Shown: positions 1 through 8,639, counted from the first letter of the stretch. The stretch: DNA of 64,000 bases from an uncultured bacterium (GCA_905214625.1 CAJMMQ010000002.1:62001-126000); one strand, 5' to 3'. The notes: generated by a model from the sequence alone, not told the origin. Numbers and translations are program-made.

Positions 1-1
1 T

Positions 2-946
2 GTCGAGGAGGCGCTGAAAAGAGGATTCGAGACATGGGCAGCCGTAAGAAAAAGCAGCTCAAGGAAGTATCTGAACGACAGCAGGATACATTTTATAGAG
101 CTCGACCTTGGCAACCTGGACAGGCTGGAGAAGCAGCTCAGCGGGCACCAGTTTGACTATGTGGTGCATGCGGCTGGCGTAACCAAATGCCTGCACAGCA
201 GCGACTTCTTCAAGGTGAACACCGAAGGCACGGCCAACCTGGCGCTGGCGCTGCGCAGACAGAACACGGGGCTGAGGCGCTTTGTCTACCTGAGCAGCCT
301 GAGCGTGATGGGCCCGGCGCGCGAGCAGGAGCCTCACACCGAGATAACGGCAGCCGACAAGGCACGCCCCGACACGGCCTACGGCAAGAGCAAGCTGGAG
401 AGCGAGCAAAGGCTGGCCGAGATAAAGGGATTTCCGTTTGTAGTGCTGCGCCCCACGGGCGTTTACGGCCCGCGCGAGAAAGACTACTTCATGATGGCGC
501 AGAGCATAAGCAGGCATGTTGACTTCGCCGTTGGCTACAGGCCTCAGCATCTTACGTTCATATATGTCATGGACGTGGTGCAGGCCGTATTCCTTGCCCT
601 CGACCACGGCACCGTAGGTTCAAGATACTTCATAAGCGACGGCCGCGTGTACTCGTCGCGCACGTTCAGCGACCTGATAAGCAACGAGCTGGGCAATCCC
701 TGGCTGCTGCGCATAAAGGCGCCGCTGTGGCTGCTGCGCGCAATATCATTTGCCGGCGAATGGACAGCCCGCATTACGGGCAAGATATCGGCACTGAACA
801 ACGATAAGTATAACATAATGAAACAGCGCAACTGGATGTGCGACATCAGGCCGGCCGAGAACGAACTCGGCTACAAACCGCAATACGACCTGAAGCGCGG
901 CGTGGCAACAACAATAAAATGGTATAAAGACAACGGATGGCTGTAA
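2..946 (+). CDS. NAD-dependent epimerase/dehydratase, 5' partial
   Basis: This is the C-terminal 314 residues of an extended short-chain dehydrogenase acting on a nucleotide sugar. The frame is open from base 2, so the start and the glycine-rich NAD-binding loop lie before the window. Visible motifs are VVHAAG near residue 57, a serine-rich LSSLSVMG strand, and the catalytic Tyr-x-x-x-Lys pair (YGKSK, about Tyr127 and Lys131 of the visible part). LRPTGVYGPRE follows, as usual in this family. An internal ATG at 161 would remove conserved sequence and is not the start. The substrate cannot be told; UDP-sugar epimerase or dihydroflavonol-reductase-like members are both possible. A PAP2-type membrane gene follows on the same strand. 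Confidence 0.9.
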   Translation, partial: VEEALKRGFETWAAVRKSSSRKYLNDSRIHFIELDLGNLDRLEKQLSGHQFDYVVHAAGVTKCLHSSDFFKVNTEGTANLALALRRQNTGLRRFVYLSSLSVMGPAREQEPHTEITAADKARPDTAYGKSKLESEQRLAEIKGFPFVVLRPTGVYGPREKDYFMMAQSISRHVDFAVGYRPQHLTFIYVMDVVQAVFLALDHGTVGSRYFISDGRVYSSRTFSDLISNELGNPWLLRIKAPLWLLRAISFAGEWTARITGKISALNNDKYNIMKQRNWMCDIRPAENELGYKPQYDLKRGVATTIKWYKDNGWL

Positions 947-965
947 AGGAAATTATAAGGATAAT

Positions 966-1073
966 GAGAGAGATGAGACCAATGGGACTAATGAGAGAAA
1001 TAATACTGATGACATTAATGGGGCGCATGGCTCCCATAAGTCCTATTAGTTCCATTGGCCCCATCTCTCCCAT
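966..1073. repeat. Imperfect simple-sequence inverted repeat
   Basis: The two arms (about 966-995 and 1042-1073) are inverted copies of a low-complexity sequence of the type ATGAGACCAATGGGACTAATG, with roughly 27 of 32 bases matching. They could form a hairpin between the epimerase and PAP2 genes. A related stretch (CATTCGTCCCATTGCCCCCATC) lies near 55916-55937, before miaB. No T-run follows, so a terminator role is uncertain. Confidence 0.5.
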
Positions 1074-1122
1074 CTTCCCCGTTCTCTCCCATCCCCTCTT
1101 CCATCACTAACAACCTCTTAAA

Positions 1123-2094
1123 ATGATAAAATTCATCAAGCAGCTTTTCACAATAGAGAAGCAACCCAAGAAAGGGCTGTTTGCCCTCGAATGGGTGGTG
1201 CTGGCATACCTCGTGCTCACACTGCTCATAGTATTCTTCACATACACCAAGGCGGCCAACCCCGACGCCATGATATGGGGGCGCATACGCATAGCAGTCA
1301 TCACCATAGCGCTGTGGGGCGTCTACCGCATGCTGCCGTGCCGGCTTACACGACTGGCACGCGTGGTGGTGCAGATGGCGCTGCTGGGCTGGTGGTATCC
1401 CGACACCTACGAGATCAACCGCATGCTGCCCAACCTCGACCACGTGTTTGCCCAATGGGAGCAGGACATGTTCGGCTGCCAGCCGGCCCTGCTGTTCTGC
1501 AAGGCCATGCCGTGGCCCGTGGTGAGCGAGCTTATGGACATGGGCTACGCCTCCTACTATCCGATGATAGCGCTCGTGGTGCTCTATTACTTCGCCTTCC
1601 GCTACCACGAGTTCGAGCGTGCCTCGTTCGTGGTGCTCGCAGCCTTTTTCATCTATTATGTGGTGTTTATCCTCGTGCCCGTTACTGGCCCTACGTTCTA
1701 CTATAAGGCCGCAGGACTCACAAACATAGCCAACGGCGTGTTCCCCAACGTTCACGACTATTTCAACTATTATCAAGACTGTCTGCCCAGTCCCGGATAC
1801 AAAGACGGCATATTCTATCACTTCGTTGAAGACGCCAAGGCAACCGGCGAAAGGCCCACGGCAGCCTTCCCGAGCAGCCATGTGGGCATAAGCACCGTGC
1901 TGATGTTGCTTACATGGCACAGCGGCAACCGCCGCCTGCTCTACGTACTGCTGCCCTTCTACGTCCTGCTGTGCCTGGCAACGGTCTACATACAGGCCCA
2001 TTATGCCATAGACGCGCTGGCCGGACTGGTGAGCGGCGCGCTGCTCTACGCAGCTCTGATGTTTGTATCAAGAAAGATGGTGACAAGACAATAA
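1123..2094 (+). CDS. PAP2-family integral membrane protein, candidate inositol-phosphoceramide-synthase-like phosphotransferase
   Basis: A 323-residue polytopic membrane protein. The first 35 residues are a charged N-terminus running into a long hydrophobic helix, and several more membrane spans follow. Near residues 246-258 it has FPSSHVG and near 291-300 HYAIDALAG. These match the second and third catalytic motifs of the PAP2 superfamily. The H-Y-x-x-D form of the last motif is the one seen in Aur1 and sphingomyelin-synthase-type enzymes, which transfer a phospho-headgroup to ceramide. Bacteroidales make sphingolipids, so a headgroup transferase or lipid phosphatase of the inner membrane is plausible. 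The substrate is inferred only. The ATG at 1123 follows a gap of 176 bases after the epimerase and has no strong ribosome site. Confidence 0.85.
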   Translation: MIKFIKQLFTIEKQPKKGLFALEWVVLAYLVLTLLIVFFTYTKAANPDAMIWGRIRIAVITIALWGVYRMLPCRLTRLARVVVQMALLGWWYPDTYEINRMLPNLDHVFAQWEQDMFGCQPALLFCKAMPWPVVSELMDMGYASYYPMIALVVLYYFAFRYHEFERASFVVLAAFFIYYVVFILVPVTGPTFYYKAAGLTNIANGVFPNVHDYFNYYQDCLPSPGYKDGIFYHFVEDAKATGERPTAAFPSSHVGISTVLMLLTWHSGNRRLLYVLLPFYVLLCLATVYIQAHYAIDALAGLVSGALLYAALMFVSRKMVTRQ

Positions 2095-2101
2095 GGCAGA
2101 C

Positions 2102-2148
2102 AGGGCAGGCATATCGCTTTTACTGCGGTATGCCTGCCCTATTTTTTA
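2102..2148 (+). terminator. Rho-independent terminator after the PAP2-like gene
   Basis: A 16-bp stem (2102-2117 with 2125-2140, one G-U pair) with a 7-base loop is followed by a run of six T (2142-2147). It starts eight bases after the stop codon. Confidence 0.9.
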
Positions 2149-2215
2149 ACTGCCAGAAAACTTCTTTAACTAACATAACTTCGGCAACTTGCATAAAATA
2201 ACTATTTTTGCAACC

Positions 2216-2860
2216 GTGACAAATCTTAGAATATTCATAACGGCTCTGATGGCGCTGATGCTCGCGGCAACGGCGGCGGCACAGAACAAGAAAGGCGACA
2301 ACCCCGAGGACAACGAGGTTGACATGGACAACCCTACGTTTGTGCCTATGGTAAAGGTGGGCAAGGTGCTTATTGACGGCGACAGCATACAGTATGTTGA
2401 GCTAAACAACGTGTATGTATATCCGCAGCCGGTGTTCAAGAACGCCAAGCAGCGCGCGGCCTACAACCGCCTGGTGTATAACGTAAAGAAGGTGCTGCCC
2501 ATAGCCAAGGAGGTGAACAAAGTTATCATAGAGACTTACGAATACCTGCAGACGCTGCCCAACAAGAAGGCGCGCGACGAGCACATGAAACGCGTGGAGG
2601 AGGATATCAAGAAGAGATACACGCCAAGAATGAAAAAGCTGTCGTACTCGCAGGGTAAGCTGCTCATAAAGCTTGTCTACCGTGAGTGCAACTCATCGGC
2701 CTACGACCTTATACGCTCGTTCATCAGCCCCATAAGGGCAGGTTTCTACCAGGCCTTCGCATGGGCCTTCGGCGCAAGTCTGACAAAGAAATACGACCCT
2801 GAAAAGACCGACCGCCTGACAGAGCGCGTAGTGCTCATGGTTGAGTCGGGGCAGCTGTAA
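2216..2860 (+). CDS. DUF4294 family secreted protein
   Basis: A conserved Bacteroidota protein of unknown role, recognised as DUF4294 from the central block around VYPQPVFKNAKQRAAYNRLVY and the following helical region. The N-terminus is a signal peptide (ITALMALMLAATAAAQ), so the protein is exported to the periplasm or envelope. The start is uncertain. The open frame begins at a TTG at 2189, a GTG at 2216 gives a compact signal peptide with one Arg, and an ATG at 2249 leaves almost no n-region. A TATTTTTG box at 2203-2210 looks like a Bacteroidota -7 element and would place transcription start close to the GTG. I chose 2216. No enzymatic motif is seen. Confidence 0.82.
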   Translation: MTNLRIFITALMALMLAATAAAQNKKGDNPEDNEVDMDNPTFVPMVKVGKVLIDGDSIQYVELNNVYVYPQPVFKNAKQRAAYNRLVYNVKKVLPIAKEVNKVIIETYEYLQTLPNKKARDEHMKRVEEDIKKRYTPRMKKLSYSQGKLLIKLVYRECNSSAYDLIRSFISPIRAGFYQAFAWAFGASLTKKYDPEKTDRLTERVVLMVESGQL

Positions 2861-3404
2861 AATCTTAAAATATTTATCTTTAAAACAATCGGGAAAATCG
2901 CCACAAGCACAGGCCTTATGATACCGTGATGGGATAAACAATATTTTTAGTCACAACTGTCTGAAACTCTTTGTACACCTTACCGGCCATAAAAAGCAGC
3001 CGGTTTACGGCAAAAAAAGCGGCCACTTTTGCATTAAAAGTGGGCCACTTACGACCCGTAAACGATAGGTTAACGATTTGAAACCTACAGACGTTATTTT
3101 GCTTACAGTCCGCATCGCAGCAGTCGCCATTACGGCTGTTCATTAACAACAGACGCACACTTTCCTTTCAATTTTTCGCCCTTAACTCAAACCGCCATTA
3201 TGGTCCGGCCTGACCGGAGCTTTATATTGAGCATCTTGATGCCTGTTCTTTTCGCAGACATGGCTGCCCATACCAAGAAAAAGCAGACGTCAAGACAACA
3301 ATAAAGAACAAAAAGACGGCTGAAAGCATCTGTCTGCGTGCAGAATCGAACAATATGCGACTAATGGCCTGGATAGAGTTTAAGCCCTTCCATTTTCGCA
3401 AAAT
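2861..3404. other. Intergenic stretch without a recognisable gene
   Basis: The 544 bases separate the convergent DUF4294 and glutaminyl-cyclase genes. Open frames here are short and unlike proteins. A small hairpin (GGCCACTTTT, three bases, TTAAAAGTGGGCC, about 3021-3047) recalls a single unit of the 22-bp repeat family found elsewhere in the window. Nothing else can be supported. Confidence 0.5.
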
Positions 3405-3444
3405 AAAAACCCGGCACAGTGTTGAGAAAATGTGCCGGGTTTTT
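3405..3444 (-). terminator. Terminator of the glutaminyl-cyclase operon
   Basis: The stem AAAACCCGGCACA / TGTGCCGGGTTTT spans 3406-3443 with a 12-base loop and A/T runs on both sides. It lies just downstream of the minus-strand stop codon at 3463 and could work in both directions. Confidence 0.88.
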
Positions 3445-3462
3445 ATTATAATAATGTATTCT

Positions 3463-4470
3463 CTATTGCTTCTCAGAATAAAGCACCTGAATAACCGTCT
3501 GGCCTACGGCCTGAAGGGTGTTCTTGTCAATATATTCCATCGTGTCGTTTATCGTATGCCACGTAGGTCCGAAACTGCTCAGCTGGCAGTCGGGATAATA
3601 CGGAACGATGTCTATCGTCGGAATCTTGGCAATGTCGTTCACCGGCACATGGTCATCAGTAACCATTACGCCGTCTGTCGACGGGAAATAGCTGCCAAAG
3701 CCAACAGCCTCGGCGGCAGCCCAAACCTTGTCGACAATGCCCTGGGCATACTGTTTTGACAATCCTTCCTGAGCAAACTTGGCTCCCTGTCCGCCTACCA
3801 TGTCGAGCAGAATACCGTAACGGGCCTCATAGCCCTGCTTATGCGGATTGGCAGCCCAGTGCTGCGCACCCAAAGCCCACGAGTCGCCATTGTCGGGCAC
3901 AGAACTCCAGCGCGGCACGCCTCTGTCTTCGGCGTCAAAGCACACAAAGTCTACGCCAAGGTTAAGTTTCGCAGTGTCGCTGGCAAGAAGCCTTGCAATC
4001 TCGAGCATCACAGCCACGCCGCTGGCACCGTCGTTGGCTCCCATTACAGGCTTGCGCCAGTTGGCCGAGTCAGGGTCGTTGTCGGCCCACGGACGGCTGT
4101 CCCAATGGGCACAAAGCAGGATGCGTGTAGTAAGCTCCGGGCGGTAGCTCGCCACGATGTTGGTACATTTTAACGGAGTTCCGTCGAAGCCTGTGAGCGT
4201 AACGTTCTGCGGTATCACCGTAAGTCCATACTGACGGAACTTGCCCATAATCCACTCGCCGCACTTATCGTGCGCCTCGCTGTTCATCGTGCGCGGTCCG
4301 AAATCGCACTGAGCCTTGCAGTAAGCATAGGCCGAATCGGCATTAAACGAAGGCCCAACGGGCTGCTGCACAACCGCATCGGCACCGGAAGCAGCCTTCT
4401 TGTTGCCTCCACAAGATGCCAGAAGCATAAAAGCAGATAACAATAAAGAATATTTCAATACACTCATCAT
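3463..4470 (-). CDS. M28-family lipoprotein, glutaminyl-peptide cyclotransferase-like
   Basis: A 335-residue lipoprotein. The N-terminus ends in a lipobox (LLASC, Cys20 or so) and is then Gly-rich, so the protein should be anchored in the envelope. The fold is the M28 zinc peptidase/glutaminyl cyclase type. AHWDSRPWAD carries the first zinc His and Asp, GANDGASGVAVMLE carries the bridging Asp, FVCFDAEDRG the acidic pair, and VTDDHVPV the last His. The AHWDSRPWADNDP block and the length fit glutaminyl cyclases, which turn N-terminal Gln into pyroglutamate; many exported Bacteroidota proteins are processed this way. An aminopeptidase role is the alternative. It begins 12 bases after the MORN-repeat gene and is probably translated from the same message. 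Confidence 0.88.
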   Translation of the reverse strand: MMSVLKYSLLLSAFMLLASCGGNKKAASGADAVVQQPVGPSFNADSAYAYCKAQCDFGPRTMNSEAHDKCGEWIMGKFRQYGLTVIPQNVTLTGFDGTPLKCTNIVASYRPELTTRILLCAHWDSRPWADNDPDSANWRKPVMGANDGASGVAVMLEIARLLASDTAKLNLGVDFVCFDAEDRGVPRWSSVPDNGDSWALGAQHWAANPHKQGYEARYGILLDMVGGQGAKFAQEGLSKQYAQGIVDKVWAAAEAVGFGSYFPSTDGVMVTDDHVPVNDIAKIPTIDIVPYYPDCQLSSFGPTWHTINDTMEYIDKNTLQAVGQTVIQVLYSEKQ

Positions 4471-4482
4471 ATATGTTTTAAA

Positions 4483-5553
4483 TTAAAAAGAGGCAGTTTC
4501 GTACTCAGACTGAGGAATGCTGAAACCTTCTTTCTGAGCCTGAAGTCTTACTTGTCGCATAGCTTTCTGATACTGTCTTAACAATTTTGCGTCCGACGTG
4601 GCAACCCTTCCGTCACCTACTGTCTTTGCATTAACTTTATGACGCACTCTGTCATTGTAAGTGTTACGCGCCTTCGACTCCCATTTGTCATACTGTGCCT
4701 GATAGTAGCTTTTGCTCTTGCCGGAAGGAACGCTGCCGTCTACAGCCTCATCGCCTCCGTCTCCGGAAGAAGCACCGCCACCCTTGATTTCGTTGACCAT
4801 GGTGGTTACTGTGAGGCCGGCCTGTGCAAAATTCTCTGCCGCAGCAAACAACTGTTCACGCATTATTCTGTTTTGCTCCTTGTTTGAAGCACGGAACGAC
4901 GCAATATCAGCATTTGCCTTCTGTGAATTCTTAATGGCCGAGAACTTTCCGTCGGTCCAACGTCCAACCTCCCATACTTCAGGCGAATAGAACACCATGC
5001 CGATGCCCTGACGGACTCCGTTCTTCATGGAGCCGTAGACAATCTCACCGCTCTCGTTTAAAGTCAGGCCGAAACCGTCTTGCCTGTTGCCTGACATTTC
5101 TCCGAGATAAAGATTCTTGCCAATATCCTTAATAACAAAGAAACGGTTTTTACCATCGGCTGAAGATGATTCAGAAGGCTTATCATTCACAAATTTTCCG
5201 CTATAAACCACTTTTCCCGAGGCGTCATAGCAAACTCCGCGGCCACTTTTCTTACCTTCGCGCCAGCTGCCGACGTAGACAAAAGCGCCGTCAACATTGG
5301 ATATACCCTTTTTCAGCGAAATAAGCATGCCGCGCCCGGAAATATCATTCTCGACAAAATCGCCTATATAGACAGCTCCATTCTTATAACGTTCAATGCC
5401 AAACCCGTTTTTACGCTTGCCATTGTAGTTATACTGGCCCATATAATCTTCCTTGTTGTTCTGACCAAAGAGGATATCTGAAATTTCTTGAGCATTGGCC
5501 GTGGCACACATACCCAGGAATAAGGCCATAATGGCAAACAACTTACTTGCCAT
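4483..5553 (-). CDS. Secreted MORN-repeat protein
   Basis: About 356 residues with a clear signal peptide (MASKLFAIMALFLGMCATANA). The N-terminal half has MORN-type repeats, for example YNGKRKNGFGIERYKNG, YIGDFVENDISGRGM, YVGSWREGKKSGRGV and YLGEMSGNRQDGFGL. These repeats form an extended beta sheet in other proteins and usually mediate binding. The C-terminal part is helical and rich in Lys, Gln and Arg, without a known domain. A longer frame reaches 5589, but the ATG at 5553 gives the signal peptide and overlaps the stop of the upstream gene by 11 bases, which suggests coupled translation. The function is unknown. Confidence 0.85.
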   Translation of the reverse strand: MASKLFAIMALFLGMCATANAQEISDILFGQNNKEDYMGQYNYNGKRKNGFGIERYKNGAVYIGDFVENDISGRGMLISLKKGISNVDGAFVYVGSWREGKKSGRGVCYDASGKVVYSGKFVNDKPSESSSADGKNRFFVIKDIGKNLYLGEMSGNRQDGFGLTLNESGEIVYGSMKNGVRQGIGMVFYSPEVWEVGRWTDGKFSAIKNSQKANADIASFRASNKEQNRIMREQLFAAAENFAQAGLTVTTMVNEIKGGGASSGDGGDEAVDGSVPSGKSKSYYQAQYDKWESKARNTYNDRVRHKVNAKTVGDGRVATSDAKLLRQYQKAMRQVRLQAQKEGFSIPQSEYETASF

Positions 5554-6019
5554 TGTAAACAAAATCTTTGTTCTTTGTATACTTATCATCCTTCAACGCT
5601 TTTTTAAGAAGTTTAGCACCGTCTTTTTCGTCAAGACTTTCAATATAGAAAGTACGTTTCATCGAAGCGTTTATAATTACATAATAAGTCTCACCATCCT
5701 CAAGATTAAGATTCATTTCTGCGTGATAAGTTCCGCGGGCAGAAGGGCAGTCAACAGCCACGACATAACTGTTGGAATTTTTGAACACTACCTTGCGCAT
5801 GACCTTGTTATACATCGTGGTTCCGGCTGTTTTGTTTATAACTTTTCCTTCCGGAACCAAAGAGAAAGCCTTCTTACCATTCAATGTAAACTGATATTCA
5901 CTGTTCCAGAACTTAAAGTCTACAAAGAAATAAACAGTACTTTCTGCCTTCACGTTTTGCGCTGCTGCAATAAACATCAATACAAATATCAATGCAGCTT
6001 TCTTGATAAAAGTTTTCAT
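5543..6019 (-). CDS. Small secreted protein of unknown function
   Basis: A 158-residue protein starting with a signal peptide (MKTFIKKAALIFVLMFIAAAQNVKA). The mature part is a predicted beta-rich domain with Tyr/Phe/Asn-rich strands (STVYFFVDFKFWN, YHAEMNLNLEDGETYYVII), followed by a short Lys/Asp-rich tail. I do not recognise the family. It is the first gene of a likely three-gene operon with the MORN-repeat protein (11-base overlap) and the cyclase-like lipoprotein, which suggests an envelope function. The DUF2846-like small secreted domains are a possible relation, but this is not established. Confidence 0.8.
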   Translation of the reverse strand: MKTFIKKAALIFVLMFIAAAQNVKAESTVYFFVDFKFWNSEYQFTLNGKKAFSLVPEGKVINKTAGTTMYNKVMRKVVFKNSNSYVVAVDCPSARGTYHAEMNLNLEDGETYYVIINASMKRTFYIESLDEKDGAKLLKKALKDDKYTKNKDFVYNGK

Positions 6020-6150
6020 AATATTATTTTTTAATTTGTGGTCTCCAGTCCCCCAAGACCATTAATATAATATCCCAGAAGTGTGGTACTGATATGTTAA
6101 ATCTGCACTGCTACATTGTCGATGTAGATTCGGCATAACACTTCCTTTCT

Positions 6151-7959
6151 TTAAAACTTATTTGTCTGCTGCACCTGCGCCATAACCCTTAGCCAGTTGC
6201 CGCCCCAGATGCGTGCGATGTCACACTCGCTGTACTTGCGGCGAAGCAGATGGAGGGTGAAATTGATAAGCTCTGACGAGTCGGCCAGGCCTCTTATGCC
6301 GCCGTCGCCGTCGAAGTCGGTACCCAGCCCTACATGTTCTATGCCCATAATACCGATGGCATGTTCAAGATGAGCTATGGCATCCATAACCGTGGCCTCC
6401 TGTCTGTCGTTGCGCAAAAAACCGTGATATAGCGTTATGTGGGCCACTCCGCCATGCTTGGCAAGAGCCCTGAGCTGGTCGTCGGTAAGATTCCGCGGCA
6501 CGTCGCACAGTGCCTTGCAGTTGCTGTGGCTGCACACTATGGGTTTGCTGCTGATGCTCAGCGCATCGTAGAAACTCTTTTCGCCGGCATGACTGAGGTC
6601 TACCATTATGCCGCAGCGGTTCATCTCCTTGATAACCTGCTCGCCGAATCGGCTCACTCCGCCGTGGGTGCTGCAGCCGCGGGCACTGTCGCAGATGTCG
6701 TTGTCGCCGTTATGACAGAGCGTGATGTAGACAACTCCGCGCTTTGCGAAATATCTCACGTTGTCAATATCGTGGTTAAGAGCCAGGCCGTTCTCTATGC
6801 CGAGCATTATTGAGCGGCGCCCCTTGCGCTTGTCTTCATACAGGTCGGAAGGCGTGCGCGCAATACTAAGGTAACGGCTGTTGGCGTTTACAATCTCCTC
6901 TATCTTGTCGAAGATAAGATTGGCATATTCCAAAGGACCGTCAACCTTGAAAGCCACCTTCGACGAGAATGTCTCGCCCAGCTTCGGCTGCGGCAGATAT
7001 GCCGCCATTATTACGGCATCCTGATGTCCTTCGGCCATCTTGTGCATGTCGACAAGTATGCGCGGGTCGCGCTGCTCGAAGTGTATGCCCTGCGGAAAGA
7101 ACATCGGTGTGTCGCAGTGGGTGTCGAGTGTCAGTATGCGCTTGTGAAGGTCTTTGGCCACATAGAAATCGCGTGCACGGTCTACAAGCCATCTGAACAG
7201 CACCTGTCCGCTCTCGCCCAGCCACTCGGGATGCCACTGCACTCCGATAAACGGCTTGAACTCACTGCTCTCTATAGCCTCGATTACACCGTCTGGGGCT
7301 GTGGCGCACACGTTGAAACGTCTTCCAGACGCACGCACTGCCTGATGATGTATGGAATTGACGGCAAGCACCTCCGTATTATATAATGTATATAGAACCG
7401 ATTCGCGGCTTATTCTTACGGTATGCGTGGGTTCGCTGCGGTCGGCATCCTGACTGTGCTTTATCAGACGCTGACATCCGGCCGTGCCGTCATACGCCGC
7501 CCCGTGCCGCATGGCGTAGCTCTCGGCTATGTCCTGATCCACCTCGCCGTCGAGCGCCGTCGCCAGTGTCTGTATGCCGCGGCATATTCCCAGCATGGGT
7601 ATCTGGCGGTTGTATGCCAGTCTTACGGTCAGCAGCTCGGCCTTGTCGCGCGTGGGATTGATGCCGTGAAGGCGCGGCGAAGGCTCCTCGCCGGCCCACA
7701 GCGGATTGATGTCGCCTCCTCCGGTGAGCACCAGTCCGTCTATCTTGTCGAGCGTGTTGATTATCACGTCCTTGTCGGCAACGGGCGGAATTATCACCGG
7801 CGTGCCTCCGGCTCTCACCACAGACATGTAATATTGCTCGCACAGACGCGCGTCGCCGTCGGCGAAGTTTCCCGTGAGGCCAATCACCGGCCGGCGTGCA
7901 GCCTCGGGATAACGGGCATATACATCGTCGAGGCAGCTCTGAATATCAAACGATTTCAT
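6151..7959 (-). CDS. Fused class C26 gamma-glutamyl hydrolase and M19 dipeptidase
   Basis: A single 602-residue frame joins two hydrolases. Residues 1 to about 265 are a class I glutamine-amidotransferase-like domain of the PuuD/peptidase C26 type, with nucleophile Cys in MLGICRGIQ and the catalytic His in GVQWHPEW. From about residue 275 there is a membrane-dipeptidase (M19) domain: LDTHCDTP (zinc His-x-Asp), GIENGLAL, CHNGDNDICD, VDLSHAG and CSHSNCKALC (zinc His), and GLGTDFDG. M19 enzymes cut dipeptides, and C26 enzymes hydrolyse gamma-glutamyl amides. Together they could strip gamma-glutamyl and dipeptide bonds. No signal peptide is seen, so a cytoplasmic role is likely. It starts 15 bases after an Lrp-type regulator and is probably co-transcribed with it. 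Confidence 0.92.
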   Translation of the reverse strand: MKSFDIQSCLDDVYARYPEAARRPVIGLTGNFADGDARLCEQYYMSVVRAGGTPVIIPPVADKDVIINTLDKIDGLVLTGGGDINPLWAGEEPSPRLHGINPTRDKAELLTVRLAYNRQIPMLGICRGIQTLATALDGEVDQDIAESYAMRHGAAYDGTAGCQRLIKHSQDADRSEPTHTVRISRESVLYTLYNTEVLAVNSIHHQAVRASGRRFNVCATAPDGVIEAIESSEFKPFIGVQWHPEWLGESGQVLFRWLVDRARDFYVAKDLHKRILTLDTHCDTPMFFPQGIHFEQRDPRILVDMHKMAEGHQDAVIMAAYLPQPKLGETFSSKVAFKVDGPLEYANLIFDKIEEIVNANSRYLSIARTPSDLYEDKRKGRRSIMLGIENGLALNHDIDNVRYFAKRGVVYITLCHNGDNDICDSARGCSTHGGVSRFGEQVIKEMNRCGIMVDLSHAGEKSFYDALSISSKPIVCSHSNCKALCDVPRNLTDDQLRALAKHGGVAHITLYHGFLRNDRQEATVMDAIAHLEHAIGIMGIEHVGLGTDFDGDGGIRGLADSSELINFTLHLLRRKYSECDIARIWGGNWLRVMAQVQQTNKF

Positions 7960-7974
7960 AGCTCCGGCCCCGTA

Positions 7975-8445
7975 CTATTTACTTTCTCCCTGCGGAACGG
8001 GCACTTCTCTCTTTATGCTCTGCTCGAGAGATATGAGCGTTTCGGTGGACACAACGCCGTGTATGCCCTGCATCTGGTTGTTGAGCAGATCCATGAGCTG
8101 TTCGTTGTCGCGCGCATAAAGTTTTACGAGCATGGTATAAGGACCTGTTGTGAAGTGGCACTCCACGATTTCGGGTATATGCTCAAGCCGCTCAACCACC
8201 GACTTATACATGCTTCCGCGTTCAAGCGTTATGCCCACGTATGTGCATGTTGTGTAGCCAAGACTTTTGGGATTTACGTCGAATCCGCTGCCCGTGATGA
8301 CGCCTCCCTCTATAAGATGCTGTACACGCTGATGTATGGCTGCGCGCGAAACGCCGCACTCTGCCGCTACATCCTTAAAGGGGATTCTGGCATTCTTTGA
8401 CAGAATGCTCAAAATCTTTTTATCAAGACTATCAATCTTTTCCAT
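7975..8445 (-). CDS. Lrp/AsnC family transcriptional regulator
   Basis: 156 residues with the standard Lrp layout. The N-terminal winged helix (IDSLDKKILSILSKNARIPFKDVAAECGVSRAAIHQRVQHL, residues 3-43) binds DNA. The C-terminal RAM domain (YVGITLERGSMYKSVVERL to about residue 140) binds small ligands, usually amino acids, and oligomerises. It precedes the fused C26-M19 hydrolase by 15 bases, so it probably senses amino acids or peptide breakdown products and controls its own operon. The promoter upstream contains a 10-bp palindrome over the -33 element, a natural autoregulatory site. The ligand cannot be read from the sequence. Confidence 0.93.
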   Translation of the reverse strand: MEKIDSLDKKILSILSKNARIPFKDVAAECGVSRAAIHQRVQHLIEGGVITGSGFDVNPKSLGYTTCTYVGITLERGSMYKSVVERLEHIPEIVECHFTTGPYTMLVKLYARDNEQLMDLLNNQMQGIHGVVSTETLISLEQSIKREVPVPQGESK

Positions 8446-8514
8446 TTTATAATGTTATTAGTTATATTTTAATAAGTTATCGTCTCTTTTGGTTTCCAGT
8501 ATGTTTGATGCGAG

Positions 8515-8546
8515 CAAATTTACATATTAAAAATGAGTTGTACAAC
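8515..8546 (-). promoter_or_regulatory. Promoter of the Lrp-hydrolase operon with an overlapping palindrome
   Basis: On the minus strand TTG (8543-8545), 20 bases, and TAAATTTG (8515-8522) match the Bacteroidota -33/-7 pattern. The -33 TTG lies inside the perfect palindrome GTTGTACAAC (8537-8546), which could be an Lrp binding half-turn. Confidence 0.65.
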
Positions 8547-8593
8547 ATTTTGACATAAAAAATAGCGTATTTTATGCATAATGAAATAAAAAA

Positions 8594-8626
8594 GGGAGAC
8601 CTTTACCGGTCTCCCCTGCTTTTTTA
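8594..8626 (-). terminator. Terminator of the triple FKBP operon
   Basis: The stem GGGAGACC / GGTCTCCC (8594-8601 and 8608-8615) has a 6-base loop and A/T runs on both sides. It is located 14 to 46 bases after the minus-strand stop codon at 8640. Confidence 0.88.
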
Positions 8627-8639
8627 TGACAAATGAACA

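Noticed and set aside
3355..3759. 134-residue plus-strand frame at 3355
   Set aside because: It runs through the terminator and the end of the glutaminyl-cyclase gene and has no protein character.
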